NCBI GenBank assembly: GCA_965207565.1
Contig: CBDBMQ010000024.1
Span: forward strand, 147,057-211,056
Length of the DNA: 64,000 nucleotides
Direction: 5' to 3'
Origin: Bin80 sp965207565
Lineage (GTDB): Bacteria > Bacteroidota > Rhodothermia > Rhodothermales > Bin80
Part shown: positions 29,151 through 38,612 of the stretch, in pieces
Layout of the letters: each line of letters opens with the position of its first letter
How positions within the stretch are numbered: the stretch's first letter is position 1
Translations under genes and position numbers: made by a program
The notes under the pieces: generated by a model
What the model was told of the DNA's origin: nothing
The model's input: only the letters and a program-made list of their open reading frames with translations
The model's database searches: none

Positions 29151-29385
29151 GAAACTAATTTGGATGGTTAAAACTGTCGAAAACTTTGGGGGAATGTCTC
29201 CCAAGGTAGACTGAAAATAACGGTAAACTCAGTCGGCACCTTTCAAAGTATCTCCAAATCTAATGGTGCTTCCATTATATTTGGGGAAGAGACTAACTTA
29301 TAAGCTGAACGGTTTCTGGCACAAGATGGCAAGGATGCCGCATATTTCTGGCTTGACAGTGCCTTCACAAAAAACCGCAACAATT

Positions 29386-29415
29386 ATTACACATCTACGG
29401 TGTATTGTGTGTAAT
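29386..29415. promoter_or_regulatory. Inverted repeat, candidate autoregulatory operator of the TA pair
   Basis: ATTACACA (29386-29393) and TGTGTAAT (29408-29415) form a perfect inverted repeat with a 14-bp spacer, about 50 bp upstream of the antitoxin ATG. A TTGACA-like element lies at 29353-29358. A GGAGGA ribosome-binding site at about 29455 supports the 29465 start. Operator function is inference. Confidence 0.45.
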
Positions 29416-29464
29416 GTACTGCTACAGTAAGGTGATCTAATCTTTGACGCTTGGGAGGAATGTT

Positions 29465-29935
29465 ATGGATACACAAACTAGTGTGTTTGATGTAGCTGCA
29501 TATATCTTAAAAAAATCAGGTCCCATGACGACATGGAAGCTTCAAAAGCTGGTATACTATTGCCAAGCATGGTCGCTTGTGTGGGATGGCGACCAGATGT
29601 TTGATGACGAAATTGAAGCATGGGCCAACGGCCCGGTATGCAGAAAACTGTATGAGAAGCACAAGGGGCAATTCCGTATCGGTAAACTACCAATAGGGGA
29701 TGCCAGTGTGTTGATGGAGAACCAGAGGGAAACTGTAGATGCAGTTTTACGAGATTATGGAAATAGATCACCAAAATGGTTAAGTGATCTAACCCACATG
29801 GAAGACCCATGGAAAAAGGCAAGAAGAGGTATCCCAAGGAGTGAAAGAGGTGAATCCGTTATCTCTAAAGAGTCTATGGCTGAATATTATGAGAGCCTAC
29901 ACGAAGAAGATGGTGCTTGGCTAAGTGAGTCCTAA
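29465..29935 (+). CDS. Panacea (DUF4065/SocA-like) antitoxin
   Basis: About 156 residues from the ATG at 29465. The Panacea domain is clear: VFDVAAYILKKSGPMTTWKL, QKLVYYCQAWSLVWDG, and FDDEIEAWANGPVCRKLYE. Proteins of this family are antitoxins (for example SocA and the PanA antitoxins of many TA pairs). Its 3' end overlaps the next gene by 11 bp, typical of a TA operon. Confidence 0.85.
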   Translation: MDTQTSVFDVAAYILKKSGPMTTWKLQKLVYYCQAWSLVWDGDQMFDDEIEAWANGPVCRKLYEKHKGQFRIGKLPIGDASVLMENQRETVDAVLRDYGNRSPKWLSDLTHMEDPWKKARRGIPRSERGESVISKESMAEYYESLHEEDGAWLSES

Positions 29936-30431
29936 AAAGAGGGGACGTGCAGGACGACATAAGCAAGGAACAAAAAGATCGCTTGCCCAAAATGTACCTT
30001 CAGGAGATAAGCGGACCCATCGAGAAGGACAAAATAGTTTCCAACAAAAACCCGTCTGGTCTTTTGAGGTGTTAGATATAGAAGGACCATGGGGTTGGAA
30101 TAACGACAAGGTGACATCCATATTATGGACTGAAATAGTGCCCAAACTGCAAAGTTTTGAAACCATGACTTGGGGCGAAATAACTCAACAGGCAGGAGGA
30201 CGCAAACATGGCAACAACCACCACTTCATAAGCGTTGAGGCTTTGACGCGTAAAGTACAAAAAAGACTGTCGGCGATCAGACAAGATGATATAGATGAGA
30301 TTTTTTCTTTTAGGCTCAAAGCGAAAACACGCATTTATGGCCTTACAGAAGGTCAAGTGTTTAAATTACTTTGGTATGATCCCTTTCATGGCAACAACAG
30401 GGAGGCCGTAGTATCAGTGACGCAAAAATAA
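29925..30431 (+). CDS. Toxin partner of the Panacea antitoxin
   Basis: 168 residues, overlapping the antitoxin gene. The body reads PVWSFEVLDIEGPWGWN, TMTWGEITQQAGGRKHGNNH, then RLKAKTRIYGLTEGQVFKLLWYDPFH, a fold-like pattern seen in small RelE/mRNA-interferase-like toxins. The first 40 residues are basic and low-complexity. Identification as toxin rests on operon position and overall resemblance. The target is unknown. Confidence 0.65.
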   Translation: MSPKKRGRAGRHKQGTKRSLAQNVPSGDKRTHREGQNSFQQKPVWSFEVLDIEGPWGWNNDKVTSILWTEIVPKLQSFETMTWGEITQQAGGRKHGNNHHFISVEALTRKVQKRLSAIRQDDIDEIFSFRLKAKTRIYGLTEGQVFKLLWYDPFHGNNREAVVSVTQK

Positions 30432-30466
30432 CCTTATACCTAGTCCCTTTTCCAATCAACTACTTC

Positions 30467-30907
30467 TTATCCTCTACCCTCAACATTCACGGTAGAACCG
30501 CAAAGTTTACTATTGATCAGTATGCTTAACCCACGTTCACCTCGTATGCTCCCGATATTTGTAGTATTTCCACTACCTGCTTTATCACTGGAAATTCTCC
30601 ATTCCTCCTGCACAAAAACCCTAACATCGTCAAAATGCATATTCCGACCATGTGGGACACTGACTCCGAGCCATGCAGGCCCTTCTATAGTGAATTTCTG
30701 CTATGACGGGCGGCCAACGCGACGGCCATCATTGCCACAAATTAGAGCGGGCTTGGGCCTGAGAGAGATTGGGGACAATCGGAGATCCTTCCAGGTGAAG
30801 TGTTTCCGGCAACCGTGCCGCACCTTCAACAGGCTTCGCCGCACTGTGAAATCAAATTCCCGAAGAAAAAACCCAAACCAGTCCGGAGATTCAGTCTCGC
30901 CCTGCAT
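30467..30907 (-). pseudogene. Hidden minus-strand frame with internal TAG
   Basis: A 147-codon frame from ATG 30907 to TAA 30467-30469 is broken only by a TAG at 30701-30703. The downstream part reads KFTIEGPAWLGVSVPHG, RNMHFDDVRVFVQEEWRISS, which is protein-like but unrecognised. It lies between the TA pair and the T4SS operon, 30432-30954 having no other gene. It could be a decayed gene or chance coding. Confidence 0.3.
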
Positions 30908-30987
30908 TTTGCTTAAACTGTAACAGAAAGTGCACTTCTAAATGCCGCCGTCGCGTGTACCACAGGAAACCATCCATCTACACGCGA

Positions 30988-31311
30988 ATGCTACTTCATC
31001 GAATACGACTCTTGTCTTCTGCGGCCGTGATCGGATCTGTCATGGTTCTGCTCCCCGTCCTTGTCGATGCCAGCGGTGTCGGAGGGGTCAGGGTCGCAAC
31101 CTCCACGGTATCCAAGATCGTTGGGCTGCTCACCGGTGATCTGGCCACGGCTGCATTCCTCTTGATCATTGTTCTGGGCGGTCTCGCCTGGTGGGTGACC
31201 CGCTCCAGCCGTGCCGGCGAAATCCTCGGCCGAACCGTGATGGGGGCCGTAATCATCTTTGGAGCCGTCCAGATCAGTGAGTTCTTTTCCTTCCAGGGCG
31301 CCGTCATCTGA
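30988..31311 (+). CDS. virB2: VirB2/TrbC-type conjugative pilin
   Basis: About 107 residues from the ATG at 30988, with an upstream GTG at 30955 also in frame. A long signal peptide (LLSSAAVIGSVMVLLPVLVDASG) is followed by two hydrophobic helices (AAFLLIIVLGGLAWWV and VMGAVIIFGAVQISEFF), the TrbC/VirB2 layout. It is the first gene of a tightly packed T4SS operon, with its TGA overlapping the next ATG by one base. Confidence 0.8.
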   Translation: MLLHRIRLLSSAAVIGSVMVLLPVLVDASGVGGVRVATSTVSKIVGLLTGDLATAAFLLIIVLGGLAWWVTRSSRAGEILGRTVMGAVIIFGAVQISEFFSFQGAVI

Positions 31312-31640
31312 TGGAAAGCACCCGTGAAGCATTAGAGACGGCTCCCGTGCATACATCCCTTCAGCGTCGCCCCACCATGGGCGGCCTGCCACAGGATGCA
31401 TTCCTGTTATTGGCGCTGATCATGATCACGATGGGGATTGCCTCACGCCTGGACCCGAAAGTCCTGGCAGGATGTGGGTTGGCATATTTAGTCCTATTGC
31501 CGCTGCTTCGAAGGGTATTCGAAAAAGATCCGTTCTTCATGGTGGTGGTACCGCGAGCTTTGAGGTATACCCCACACTATCTGAGGCAGGAAAAAGAGGT
31601 CACGCGTCACTGGCGTGATCGTTCAACAAAAACGCGCTGA
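31311..31640 (+). CDS. virB3: VirB3/TrbD-like T4SS inner-membrane protein
   Basis: 109 residues. One or two membrane helices around residues 28-60 (FLLLALIMITMGIA, then LAYLVLLPLLRRVFEKDPFF), a VirB3 hallmark just upstream of VirB4. Overlaps both neighbours by one base. It would anchor VirB4 to the inner membrane. Confidence 0.8.
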   Translation: MESTREALETAPVHTSLQRRPTMGGLPQDAFLLLALIMITMGIASRLDPKVLAGCGLAYLVLLPLLRRVFEKDPFFMVVVPRALRYTPHYLRQEKEVTRHWRDRSTKTR

Positions 31641-34063
31641 TGGATCCATTGACATTTGGAATCGGCACAGCTACCGGTGCCGGGACAGTTTGGGCGATCA
31701 ATCGATTACAGCACCTAAAAAGGCCGGCCGAAGGACTTGGGGACCTTCTGGGCTGGGCATTCCTGATTGACGAAGGAGTCATTCTCATGAAAGACGGATC
31801 GTTTGTGAGTGGATTTGAACTTGATCCTCCTGATCTGGAAACGACCAGCGCAGCAGAAGCAAACAGCACAACCGATACCGTTCACGATATGCTGATGCTT
31901 CTGGGGGAAGGATATGGGATTGAAGTGAATGTGCATCGAAGGCACAGCACCGAGTACCCGATCCAGGAGAATCATCACTTTCCAACCGCCTCCCTGCAAA
32001 CCATGGAGCATGAGCGGCAAAGACAATACCAGGAGGTCGGAAGCCATTATACCCTCAGGCGCACCGTTCTTTTTACGTACACCCCACCGCGTGATCTTTG
32101 GTCACGATGGGAAGTTCCCATGGTTCAAGGGGCTCAAAAGGAATTTGATTACGCGCAGATCCTGTCTGGCTTCAACCGCACCTTAAATGAAGTTCGTGCA
32201 CTGCTGACCGGACGGTTTCAAGTGACTCCACTAAGCAGCAGTGGACTTTTAACCGAATGTCATTGTGCACTCACCGGCCAGAATGAACAAGTGGTGTCTC
32301 TTCCGAGCAGTTATCTGAGTCACACACTTGCCTCCGACGATTTTCAGACGGGATTTTACCCGGTGATCGGAGGGCAGCATCTGTTTGTGGTCACGATTGC
32401 TTCACTCGGAATGCAGACACGGGTGGGAGATGGCGCATTCTTTCATCGTATTGAGGGCGAGGGTCGCTGGCATATGCGATTCATCGGCATGGATCGCCAT
32501 ACAGCCGGACGTCGCATCAAGCGACTGCAAACCAGCTGGTTCCATCAACGACGCGGACTGCGAAAACTGATCGCGCCCGAGGAGGATGGGTTTGAAGATC
32601 AGGATGCCGTGGCCATGCAACACGAAACTGCCTCCGCACATGCGGAATCTGCCAGCGGCCGCGTCCGATTTGGGTACTTCACGAATACCTTCATCCTGCG
32701 TGACCGGCAAATGCAACATGGCCTGGCACGCAGCCAGACGCTTTTACAGGTTTTACGGGACCAGGGGTATACCTGCGCTTTGGAAACGATCAATGCGACC
32801 GATGCCTTCATCGGGACGCTTCCTGGTCATGGCTATGCCAATCTTCGTCGCCCCCTTTTGTCCAGTCGCAATATTGCACATTTATTTCCGGTTTCCGCGC
32901 CATGGAAAGGAAATTCAACCTGCCCCAACCCCATGTTCCCGGATGGTAGCCCTGCACTGGCCTGCGCACGAACGCCAAGTGGTGCGCCCTTTATGGTGAA
33001 CCTGTATCAAGAAGATGTGGGACACACACTCGTGATCGGAGCGACCGGTGCAGGCAAGAGTGTCCTCGTTGGATGGCTGGCACTCAATTTTTTGCGTTAT
33101 CCAAAGAGCCGCGTCCATGTCTTTGATATCGGACGATCTCATCAGATCCCCTGCATGGCTGCAGATGGAGTTCACTTTTCATTTGGAGATGCAAATCCGC
33201 TGCAGCCCCTTCGCCATATTCACGAGGAAACCGAGAGGTTGTGGGCATTAACCTGGCTGGAAACGATCTATGACCTTTCAGGCGAGTTGCCGGATGCAGA
33301 CGGGCGCCTGGCACTTGCAGATACACTCGATCTGCTTTGTCAATCATCACCAGAACACCGAACCCTGTCCGCACTTCATCTCCTGTTGCCACAGACTCTG
33401 CAGAGCACGGTAGTGCGGTATACGGCAGACGGACCCTATGGCCGACTCTTTGACGGGGATCAAGGGGCGGAAGCGTCAGCACGTATGCATGTCTATGAAT
33501 TAGGGCAAATACTCGACCAGGGAGATGCGGTTGTGGTTCCCTTGCTTCTGGCATTGTTTCGATCCATCGAACGCACACTGGACGGGTCCCCGACGCTGAT
33601 TGTGATTGAGGAGGCCTGGGCCGCTCTTCTGCGGTCCCGTTTTGCGGAGCGGATCAAAGCCTGGCTTCTGACACTCAGAAAACATAATGCATCCGTTCTT
33701 CTGGTCGCTCATTCACCATCCCAGATTGCCGCCCTCCCCAATGCAGCTCTGATTACGGAGTCATGCCCAACGAAAATTATCCTCCCGAACCCGGAGGCAC
33801 GGACAGAGGAGGGTGCGGCGATGCACCGGGCACTGGATCTGAGCATGCGCGCAATCCATGTGGTAGCCTCCGCAAAACCCAAGCGAGAGTATTTCTATAA
33901 GAGCCCGGCGAGAAGCCGGCTCTTCGAACTGAATCTCGGGCCGATTGCACGCACGCTGCTCATGCCGCTACCCGGCATGAGCGGGGAAGCCTCCCGCAGT
34001 CGCATTCAAGAAGCCTTTCATCATCACGGACACGATTTCCTTCACCATATCACGTACTCATGA
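31640..34063 (+). CDS. virB4: VirB4/TrbE-type conjugal transfer ATPase
   Basis: 807 residues. An N-terminal CagE/TrbE/VirB4 region is followed by Walker A VIGATGAGKSVL (about 463-474), FDIGRSHQIPCMAADG, and Walker B TLIVIEEAWAALLRS (about 652). The length is normal for VirB4. It would energise pilus assembly and DNA transfer. The stop overlaps the next ATG (ATGA). Confidence 0.95.
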   Translation: MDPLTFGIGTATGAGTVWAINRLQHLKRPAEGLGDLLGWAFLIDEGVILMKDGSFVSGFELDPPDLETTSAAEANSTTDTVHDMLMLLGEGYGIEVNVHRRHSTEYPIQENHHFPTASLQTMEHERQRQYQEVGSHYTLRRTVLFTYTPPRDLWSRWEVPMVQGAQKEFDYAQILSGFNRTLNEVRALLTGRFQVTPLSSSGLLTECHCALTGQNEQVVSLPSSYLSHTLASDDFQTGFYPVIGGQHLFVVTIASLGMQTRVGDGAFFHRIEGEGRWHMRFIGMDRHTAGRRIKRLQTSWFHQRRGLRKLIAPEEDGFEDQDAVAMQHETASAHAESASGRVRFGYFTNTFILRDRQMQHGLARSQTLLQVLRDQGYTCALETINATDAFIGTLPGHGYANLRRPLLSSRNIAHLFPVSAPWKGNSTCPNPMFPDGSPALACARTPSGAPFMVNLYQEDVGHTLVIGATGAGKSVLVGWLALNFLRYPKSRVHVFDIGRSHQIPCMAADGVHFSFGDANPLQPLRHIHEETERLWALTWLETIYDLSGELPDADGRLALADTLDLLCQSSPEHRTLSALHLLLPQTLQSTVVRYTADGPYGRLFDGDQGAEASARMHVYELGQILDQGDAVVVPLLLALFRSIERTLDGSPTLIVIEEAWAALLRSRFAERIKAWLLTLRKHNASVLLVAHSPSQIAALPNAALITESCPTKIILPNPEARTEEGAAMHRALDLSMRAIHVVASAKPKREYFYKSPARSRLFELNLGPIARTLLMPLPGMSGEASRSRIQEAFHHHGHDFLHHITYS

Positions 34064-34803
34064 AACGTTTATTCTTATTGATTCTGCTTCTTGGGAGTGC
34101 GACCGGAAGCCGGGCGCAACTCCCTGTCGTTGATGTAGCCGTTCTGGCAGAAACCATCACAACCGTCGCCGAACTTCGCCGACAGGTGAACCTGCTCTTA
34201 AAAGAAGTCGCACTGTCCACAGAAATCAAACAGAACACCAAGACGCACTTGTACAGGTATGAGCGCGCCCTGTCAAAACGTGGCCTCATTCCGACCGAAG
34301 CACTCGGAACCTATGTTCGGAAGATCAGGCAGGCACATAAGACTACTGGCGGTATGACCTGGGAGGACCCGGAAGTATTTCGGGGGACCTTTTTGATGTA
34401 TCAGGATCCGCCGGATCCTCTAGCAGCCCAGAAGGCTGCGCATGAACAAACGATGGCGACGCTCCAGGGGACGCTCGCATCGCTGCAGGTTCATAATCAC
34501 TCCGTTGATCAGGCACATGAAGAATTGGAGCACTTGAAGCAAGAAATCGTGCATGCCAAAGAGCCTCAAGAGATGCGTGATGTACAGGCGAACCTTCAGG
34601 TTGTGCATGCCCGCGAACTATTGCTCACCCGGCAGGCATTTATGACGCTGGTCAATCTGGAAGCAGTCCGAGCTGCTGAAGCGGTCAGTCAAAAGGCACA
34701 GCAGCGCATGCGCTATGACGCGTTCGTGGGAAATGCTGAATGGTTGGGAGATCCCACCCGTTATGATGTGAAGCGCTTCTTGAAAATGCCCGAAACTCCA
34801 TAG
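34060..34803 (+). CDS. virB5: VirB5/TrbJ-like T4SS periplasmic protein
   Basis: 247 residues with a short signal peptide (LFLLILLLGSATGSRAQ) and a mostly helical body with coiled-coil segments (ELRRQVNLLLKEVALST; HEELEHLKQEIVHAKEP). The position between virB4 and virB6 and the TrbJ-like helical character support VirB5. The sequence is too variable for stronger proof. Confidence 0.7.
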   Translation: MKRLFLLILLLGSATGSRAQLPVVDVAVLAETITTVAELRRQVNLLLKEVALSTEIKQNTKTHLYRYERALSKRGLIPTEALGTYVRKIRQAHKTTGGMTWEDPEVFRGTFLMYQDPPDPLAAQKAAHEQTMATLQGTLASLQVHNHSVDQAHEELEHLKQEIVHAKEPQEMRDVQANLQVVHARELLLTRQAFMTLVNLEAVRAAEAVSQKAQQRMRYDAFVGNAEWLGDPTRYDVKRFLKMPETP

Positions 34804-34852
34804 CAGGTGCTAAAACGCATCAAAACGGAGCGACCCCCAGTAATCCAATTGC

Positions 34853-35761
34853 ATGCAAGCGCAACAAGCCATACAGAACTGTGCACCCACGATGTTTTTC
34901 GATTGTGCACAGGAAATTTTTCGACTGACCACAGAGGCTTGGCTGACCCGTGCGCTGGATGCAGCACAGACACTCTTTCTCAGTTTGGCACTCTTGGAGA
35001 TTGTGGTAACCGGCTATATGGTTTGGGCCGGGCGCAGGAAGCAGGGCGGAGACCTCATCAGCCAGTTTACGTTCAAGATTGGCCTATTGGCCTTCGTACT
35101 CGGACTCTTATCCACCTATCACAGATGGTTGCCCATGATCGCACAGGGGTTCGGGGAAACCGCCGTCTATATCGGCGGCAGTGACGTCTCACACCTATCC
35201 CCCACCCACCTCTTGAATGTTGGGCTGAGCATGCTGCTCAGCGTCATGCAATCCGTAGGGTTGACCTCTGATCTTGTGACTTCCCTGGCCGTGATTCCGG
35301 CACTCATCATGCTGCTGTGCTTCGTTGCACTCGCAGCACATCTACTTGTGACGATGATTGAGAGCTATGTGGTCGTCACGGGCGGACTCTTCTTCATCGG
35401 TTTTATGGCATTTCGTGGAACGGCTCCTCTTGGCGAAGGATATCTGAAGTATGTGGTCTATGTCGGAGTCAAACTGTTTTTCATTATTCTGATCGCAGGG
35501 GTTGCCGCCTCAATCGGGGACGATATGGTAGCACTCTTGCAGTCGTACGATAATCTGTGGCTGACAGCTTTCGAGCAGCTATTCTCCCAAAATCCCGGCG
35601 GCGTTGCAGGTGCGGTGTCTTCCCGACTGGGGTTTCTGTGGTCCATGACGGCTGTGGCCATCTTGTTGGCCGGCCTGGGGCTTCACATGCCTGGACGGAT
35701 TGCGACGCAGCTGAGCAGTGGTCTGACGGTTAATTTCAAGCGTGCACTGGAGAACCTGTAA
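34853..35761 (+). CDS. virB6: VirB6/TrbL polytopic T4SS channel protein
   Basis: 302 residues with six or more hydrophobic helices (for example TLFLSLALLEIVVTGYMVW, IALAFV-type segments at 60-80, ALIMLLCFVALAAHLLV, FFIGFMAFRG, LFFIILIAGVAA, and AVAILLAGLGL). The pattern and order match TrbL/VirB6, which forms the inner-membrane channel. It ends 2 bp before the next ATG. Confidence 0.85.
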   Translation: MQAQQAIQNCAPTMFFDCAQEIFRLTTEAWLTRALDAAQTLFLSLALLEIVVTGYMVWAGRRKQGGDLISQFTFKIGLLAFVLGLLSTYHRWLPMIAQGFGETAVYIGGSDVSHLSPTHLLNVGLSMLLSVMQSVGLTSDLVTSLAVIPALIMLLCFVALAAHLLVTMIESYVVVTGGLFFIGFMAFRGTAPLGEGYLKYVVYVGVKLFFIILIAGVAASIGDDMVALLQSYDNLWLTAFEQLFSQNPGGVAGAVSSRLGFLWSMTAVAILLAGLGLHMPGRIATQLSSGLTVNFKRALENL

Positions 35762-35763
35762 TC

Positions 35764-36426
35764 ATGGCAAAGGAAGGCCATCCGTATCTGGAGGGCAGGT
35801 ATGCATTTGAGCGGCTCTTTGGTGACCTTGCCCGAGGTAGACGCTCCTGGCAGTCCGTTGCTTTTCTTGCACTGCTGCTGAATCTCGTGCTCACTGCAGG
35901 GTATATCCATCTGGCTTCGCAGCACAAGGTGGTCCCGTATGTGGTGGAACTGGATGCGCTGGGTGAGATGCGCGCAGCGGGCAAACTATCGGTGCGCGAT
36001 GTGCCGGAGCGAGCAATCACCGCTACGCTGCGCAGGTTTGTGCACAACTTACGAACGGTTCCTACCGATGCACGCCTCTTGAATGTACGGTTACAGGATG
36101 CACGTACGCATGTGCATGGCCGCGCCGCAAAGACACTGGTGACGGACCTGGATCGTGACCGGGAAAATCTGGAACGCATGCTTGAGCGTGGGGACACCCG
36201 TTATGTGACCGAAATCAGCAGCGTTCTAAAGGTACCCGGTGAAGGGATCCTGTACCGGGTATCTTGGCGAGAACTACTCCGGGTTGGACATGAGGAGCGC
36301 ACCTCGGCGTACGAGGGGCATTTTCAGGTTCGGGTTGAATCTCCAGAAGATGAAGAAGCACTGGACAGTAATCCACTTGGCATCTACATCATGGACTATG
36401 CATTGACCGAGGTGAGCACGCTCTAA
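35764..36426 (+). CDS. virB8: VirB8/TrbF T4SS protein
   Basis: 220 residues. One N-terminal membrane helix (SVAFLALLLNLVLTAGYIHLA) is followed by a periplasmic NTF2-like domain (KVVPYVVELDALGE ... YRVSWRELLRVGHEERT), the VirB8/TrbF form. This is the last gene of the left T4SS block. The expected next genes (virB9, virB10) are 19.5 kb away at 55956, on the far side of the cargo block and the mobilisation genes. Confidence 0.85.
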   Translation: MAKEGHPYLEGRYAFERLFGDLARGRRSWQSVAFLALLLNLVLTAGYIHLASQHKVVPYVVELDALGEMRAAGKLSVRDVPERAITATLRRFVHNLRTVPTDARLLNVRLQDARTHVHGRAAKTLVTDLDRDRENLERMLERGDTRYVTEISSVLKVPGEGILYRVSWRELLRVGHEERTSAYEGHFQVRVESPEDEEALDSNPLGIYIMDYALTEVSTL

Positions 36427-36677
36427 TTGAGGGAAGCCCGTGACGTATGACAGTGCGGGGGTATTTCGCTGCGGCAGAGAGGGATTTCACCTTGACCACT
36501 GAAGACAGGGCGTGGCCAGTAGCCCGTTGATAAAGTAGTGGGGGCATAGTTTAGAGAAACTGTTTTGGAAAGCCGAGCAACCGGGATTCACATTATATTT
36601 TTTCGCCAAATGGCATTCTATCTTAAAAAGACCCCATCAGCTCCCAATAAATTCCAGTGATAGTACATATGGGCCAT
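36427..36677. other. Junction between T4SS block and cargo, no gene
   Basis: 250 bp with no supportable gene, at the point where the conjugation operon is interrupted. I found no terminal repeat or target duplication here that would name the inserting element. Confidence 0.4.
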
Positions 36678-38369
36678 CTATTCATGTCCATATCTATGCC
36701 CCAACGCATCTTTGAGGTCATGCACCGCACTCTCTAGGTGAACATGATCAATTTGTTTGTGAAGTATGCGAAGATGTCTCCCGTATTCACCACATAACTG
36801 CCCCGATCCACCATGCACAGTACATTGAATCAATAAAGAACGCCATGGATCTTCTAGTTTCTGTACGGTCTTTACCACGATTTCGTAGATGTCGACTTTG
36901 AATCGTTTGCTAATTCGTTCTGATAGGACAATTTTCCTCAATACGAATCCTAAGGTATTGGCGGCCGAAACTGGAATATTCCCATTGTCACCGAACGCTC
37001 GGTATGTTTGACGATCTCCGCTATGGTCTGCGCATTTAGCCAGAACTGTGGAATTCATGTGAGGAGAATCTTTGGGTAGGTCTTTCACTAGTAGAATCCA
37101 ATTTTGCAAAACATTAATCGCTTCGTATATAAGCCTCGCAGCCTTGGATGGAAACTCACCCTCATCAGGAATAGACGGATCATAAATCTTTTCCAGTCCT
37201 CCTATGATATCTGTGAAATAGTACAGCGACATATGATCCTGAACTTTTTGCTTGGCAGCGTAAGTAACCATCACTTCAAAGAAGTACATGCCAGCAAATA
37301 GCGGATTTTCCCATCGTTCGTCTTCGGAATTTGCGGGCCTCATGTTGAGATTTGCAGTAAACTGTGGATCCGGTGATTCATCTGGCTGCAGAAGTTTCAA
37401 CATATAGTTACCAATCGGCTCCCAAACCCCTAGTCCCTTCGCGACGGTAGCGTCGTCAAATAGAACCCCTAGTATGCGATTGCCCTCTAGGGGTCGAGTT
37501 CTTGCTGGGTAGTACCGGCTATTCTCCTTAAACTCCTGATACAATATGCTGTTAATGTCTGAAATAAGTCCAGTGAAATATGCGTCTGAGAAATTTTTGA
37601 CTCCGTCGTGCCTCCACATCGGGAGAATAGACAGCGCGAAATAAGGCCTTTCTTTGATCACATAGTTTCTCAGGTTTTCTGATCGGCAAAGTGCGCGTAC
37701 GATATCTCCAGCATGGGTTTCTACTCGGCGCTGTGAGGGAATCACGGTTTCTAGGTTGCCTAAATGGCGACGCATCTTCGTTATACATGCTCTGATCGGA
37801 CTCTCGCGTCGCTTTTTATCACGGTGTAGGGATTGTCCAAGATCCTCCCCCTTTAGTGATCTGATACGATCATGGAGTTTCTGTAAGCGCAGCGAGCGAC
37901 GAATGGCTCGGTCAATAAATGGCAATCGAGGTTCGACTAGGTCAATTAATTCTGCATGGCGCTGCTCGTAAATCAAGTCGGACACAATTTTCGATACAGT
38001 TGGTAGCGACGAAGGTGCTTGAGGTCCTGAAAAAAACTTATGAACTGCATAAGCCAAGCCACTCCAAACCAACGCTATTATGAAACTCAACTCTGGGGGT
38101 GTAAATAAATCGCCAATAAATGAATGCAATGAATGCGACCACTCACACACTCGTCCAGTGGTACATAGGAGAGCGACTTGTGTGTTGAACTGGACATATA
38201 AAACGAGTAGAAACGCTATGATGGCCAATGGGATCTGTAATCCAATTCCCAATCTTGCACGTAGTCTTGTCACTCTTGGTGAAAGAGCGTAAATAGCGAC
38301 GAGAAGTGTCAATAGGGTTAAGAGTCCGTCCAGAGTCATTGCTTTGCAAGTCAGTGCCAAACTGTCCAA
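36678..38369 (-). CDS. Membrane-anchored 563-residue protein of unknown function
   Basis: Three predicted helices lie in the first ~115 residues (LDGLLTLLTLLVAIYAL; LQIPLAIIAFLLVLYVQ; LSFIIALVWSGLAYAVH), followed by a ~440-residue soluble helical domain with no motif I recognise. Such three-helix plus cytosolic-domain proteins occur in defence islands as membrane effectors, but nothing in the sequence proves it. It is on the strand opposite the T4SS and followed, on the same strand further out, by PARIS copy 2. The region 38370-38612 upstream has no gene. Confidence 0.75.
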   Translation of the reverse strand: MDSLALTCKAMTLDGLLTLLTLLVAIYALSPRVTRLRARLGIGLQIPLAIIAFLLVLYVQFNTQVALLCTTGRVCEWSHSLHSFIGDLFTPPELSFIIALVWSGLAYAVHKFFSGPQAPSSLPTVSKIVSDLIYEQRHAELIDLVEPRLPFIDRAIRRSLRLQKLHDRIRSLKGEDLGQSLHRDKKRRESPIRACITKMRRHLGNLETVIPSQRRVETHAGDIVRALCRSENLRNYVIKERPYFALSILPMWRHDGVKNFSDAYFTGLISDINSILYQEFKENSRYYPARTRPLEGNRILGVLFDDATVAKGLGVWEPIGNYMLKLLQPDESPDPQFTANLNMRPANSEDERWENPLFAGMYFFEVMVTYAAKQKVQDHMSLYYFTDIIGGLEKIYDPSIPDEGEFPSKAARLIYEAINVLQNWILLVKDLPKDSPHMNSTVLAKCADHSGDRQTYRAFGDNGNIPVSAANTLGFVLRKIVLSERISKRFKVDIYEIVVKTVQKLEDPWRSLLIQCTVHGGSGQLCGEYGRHLRILHKQIDHVHLESAVHDLKDALGHRYGHE

Positions 38370-38612
38370 TATAGGATTAACTGCCTGTAGAGTCTGTTCT
38401 AATGGTGCCTTATAGAGGAAATGAACCGTATTAGATGCCCTTTAAAGTTCGGATACAAGTGCCCGTGTGGATTAATGAGGTGGACGATTAGACAGCGAGG
38501 CCTCCACTCTGCTCCTGCAGCTTCGCCCCGATTCCTGGAGAAATCTCCAGCCTTCATGGCTTCCGTCCCCACTTGCCGAATCCGCCCACACACCGCCCGT
38601 CTGGCACGTCAG

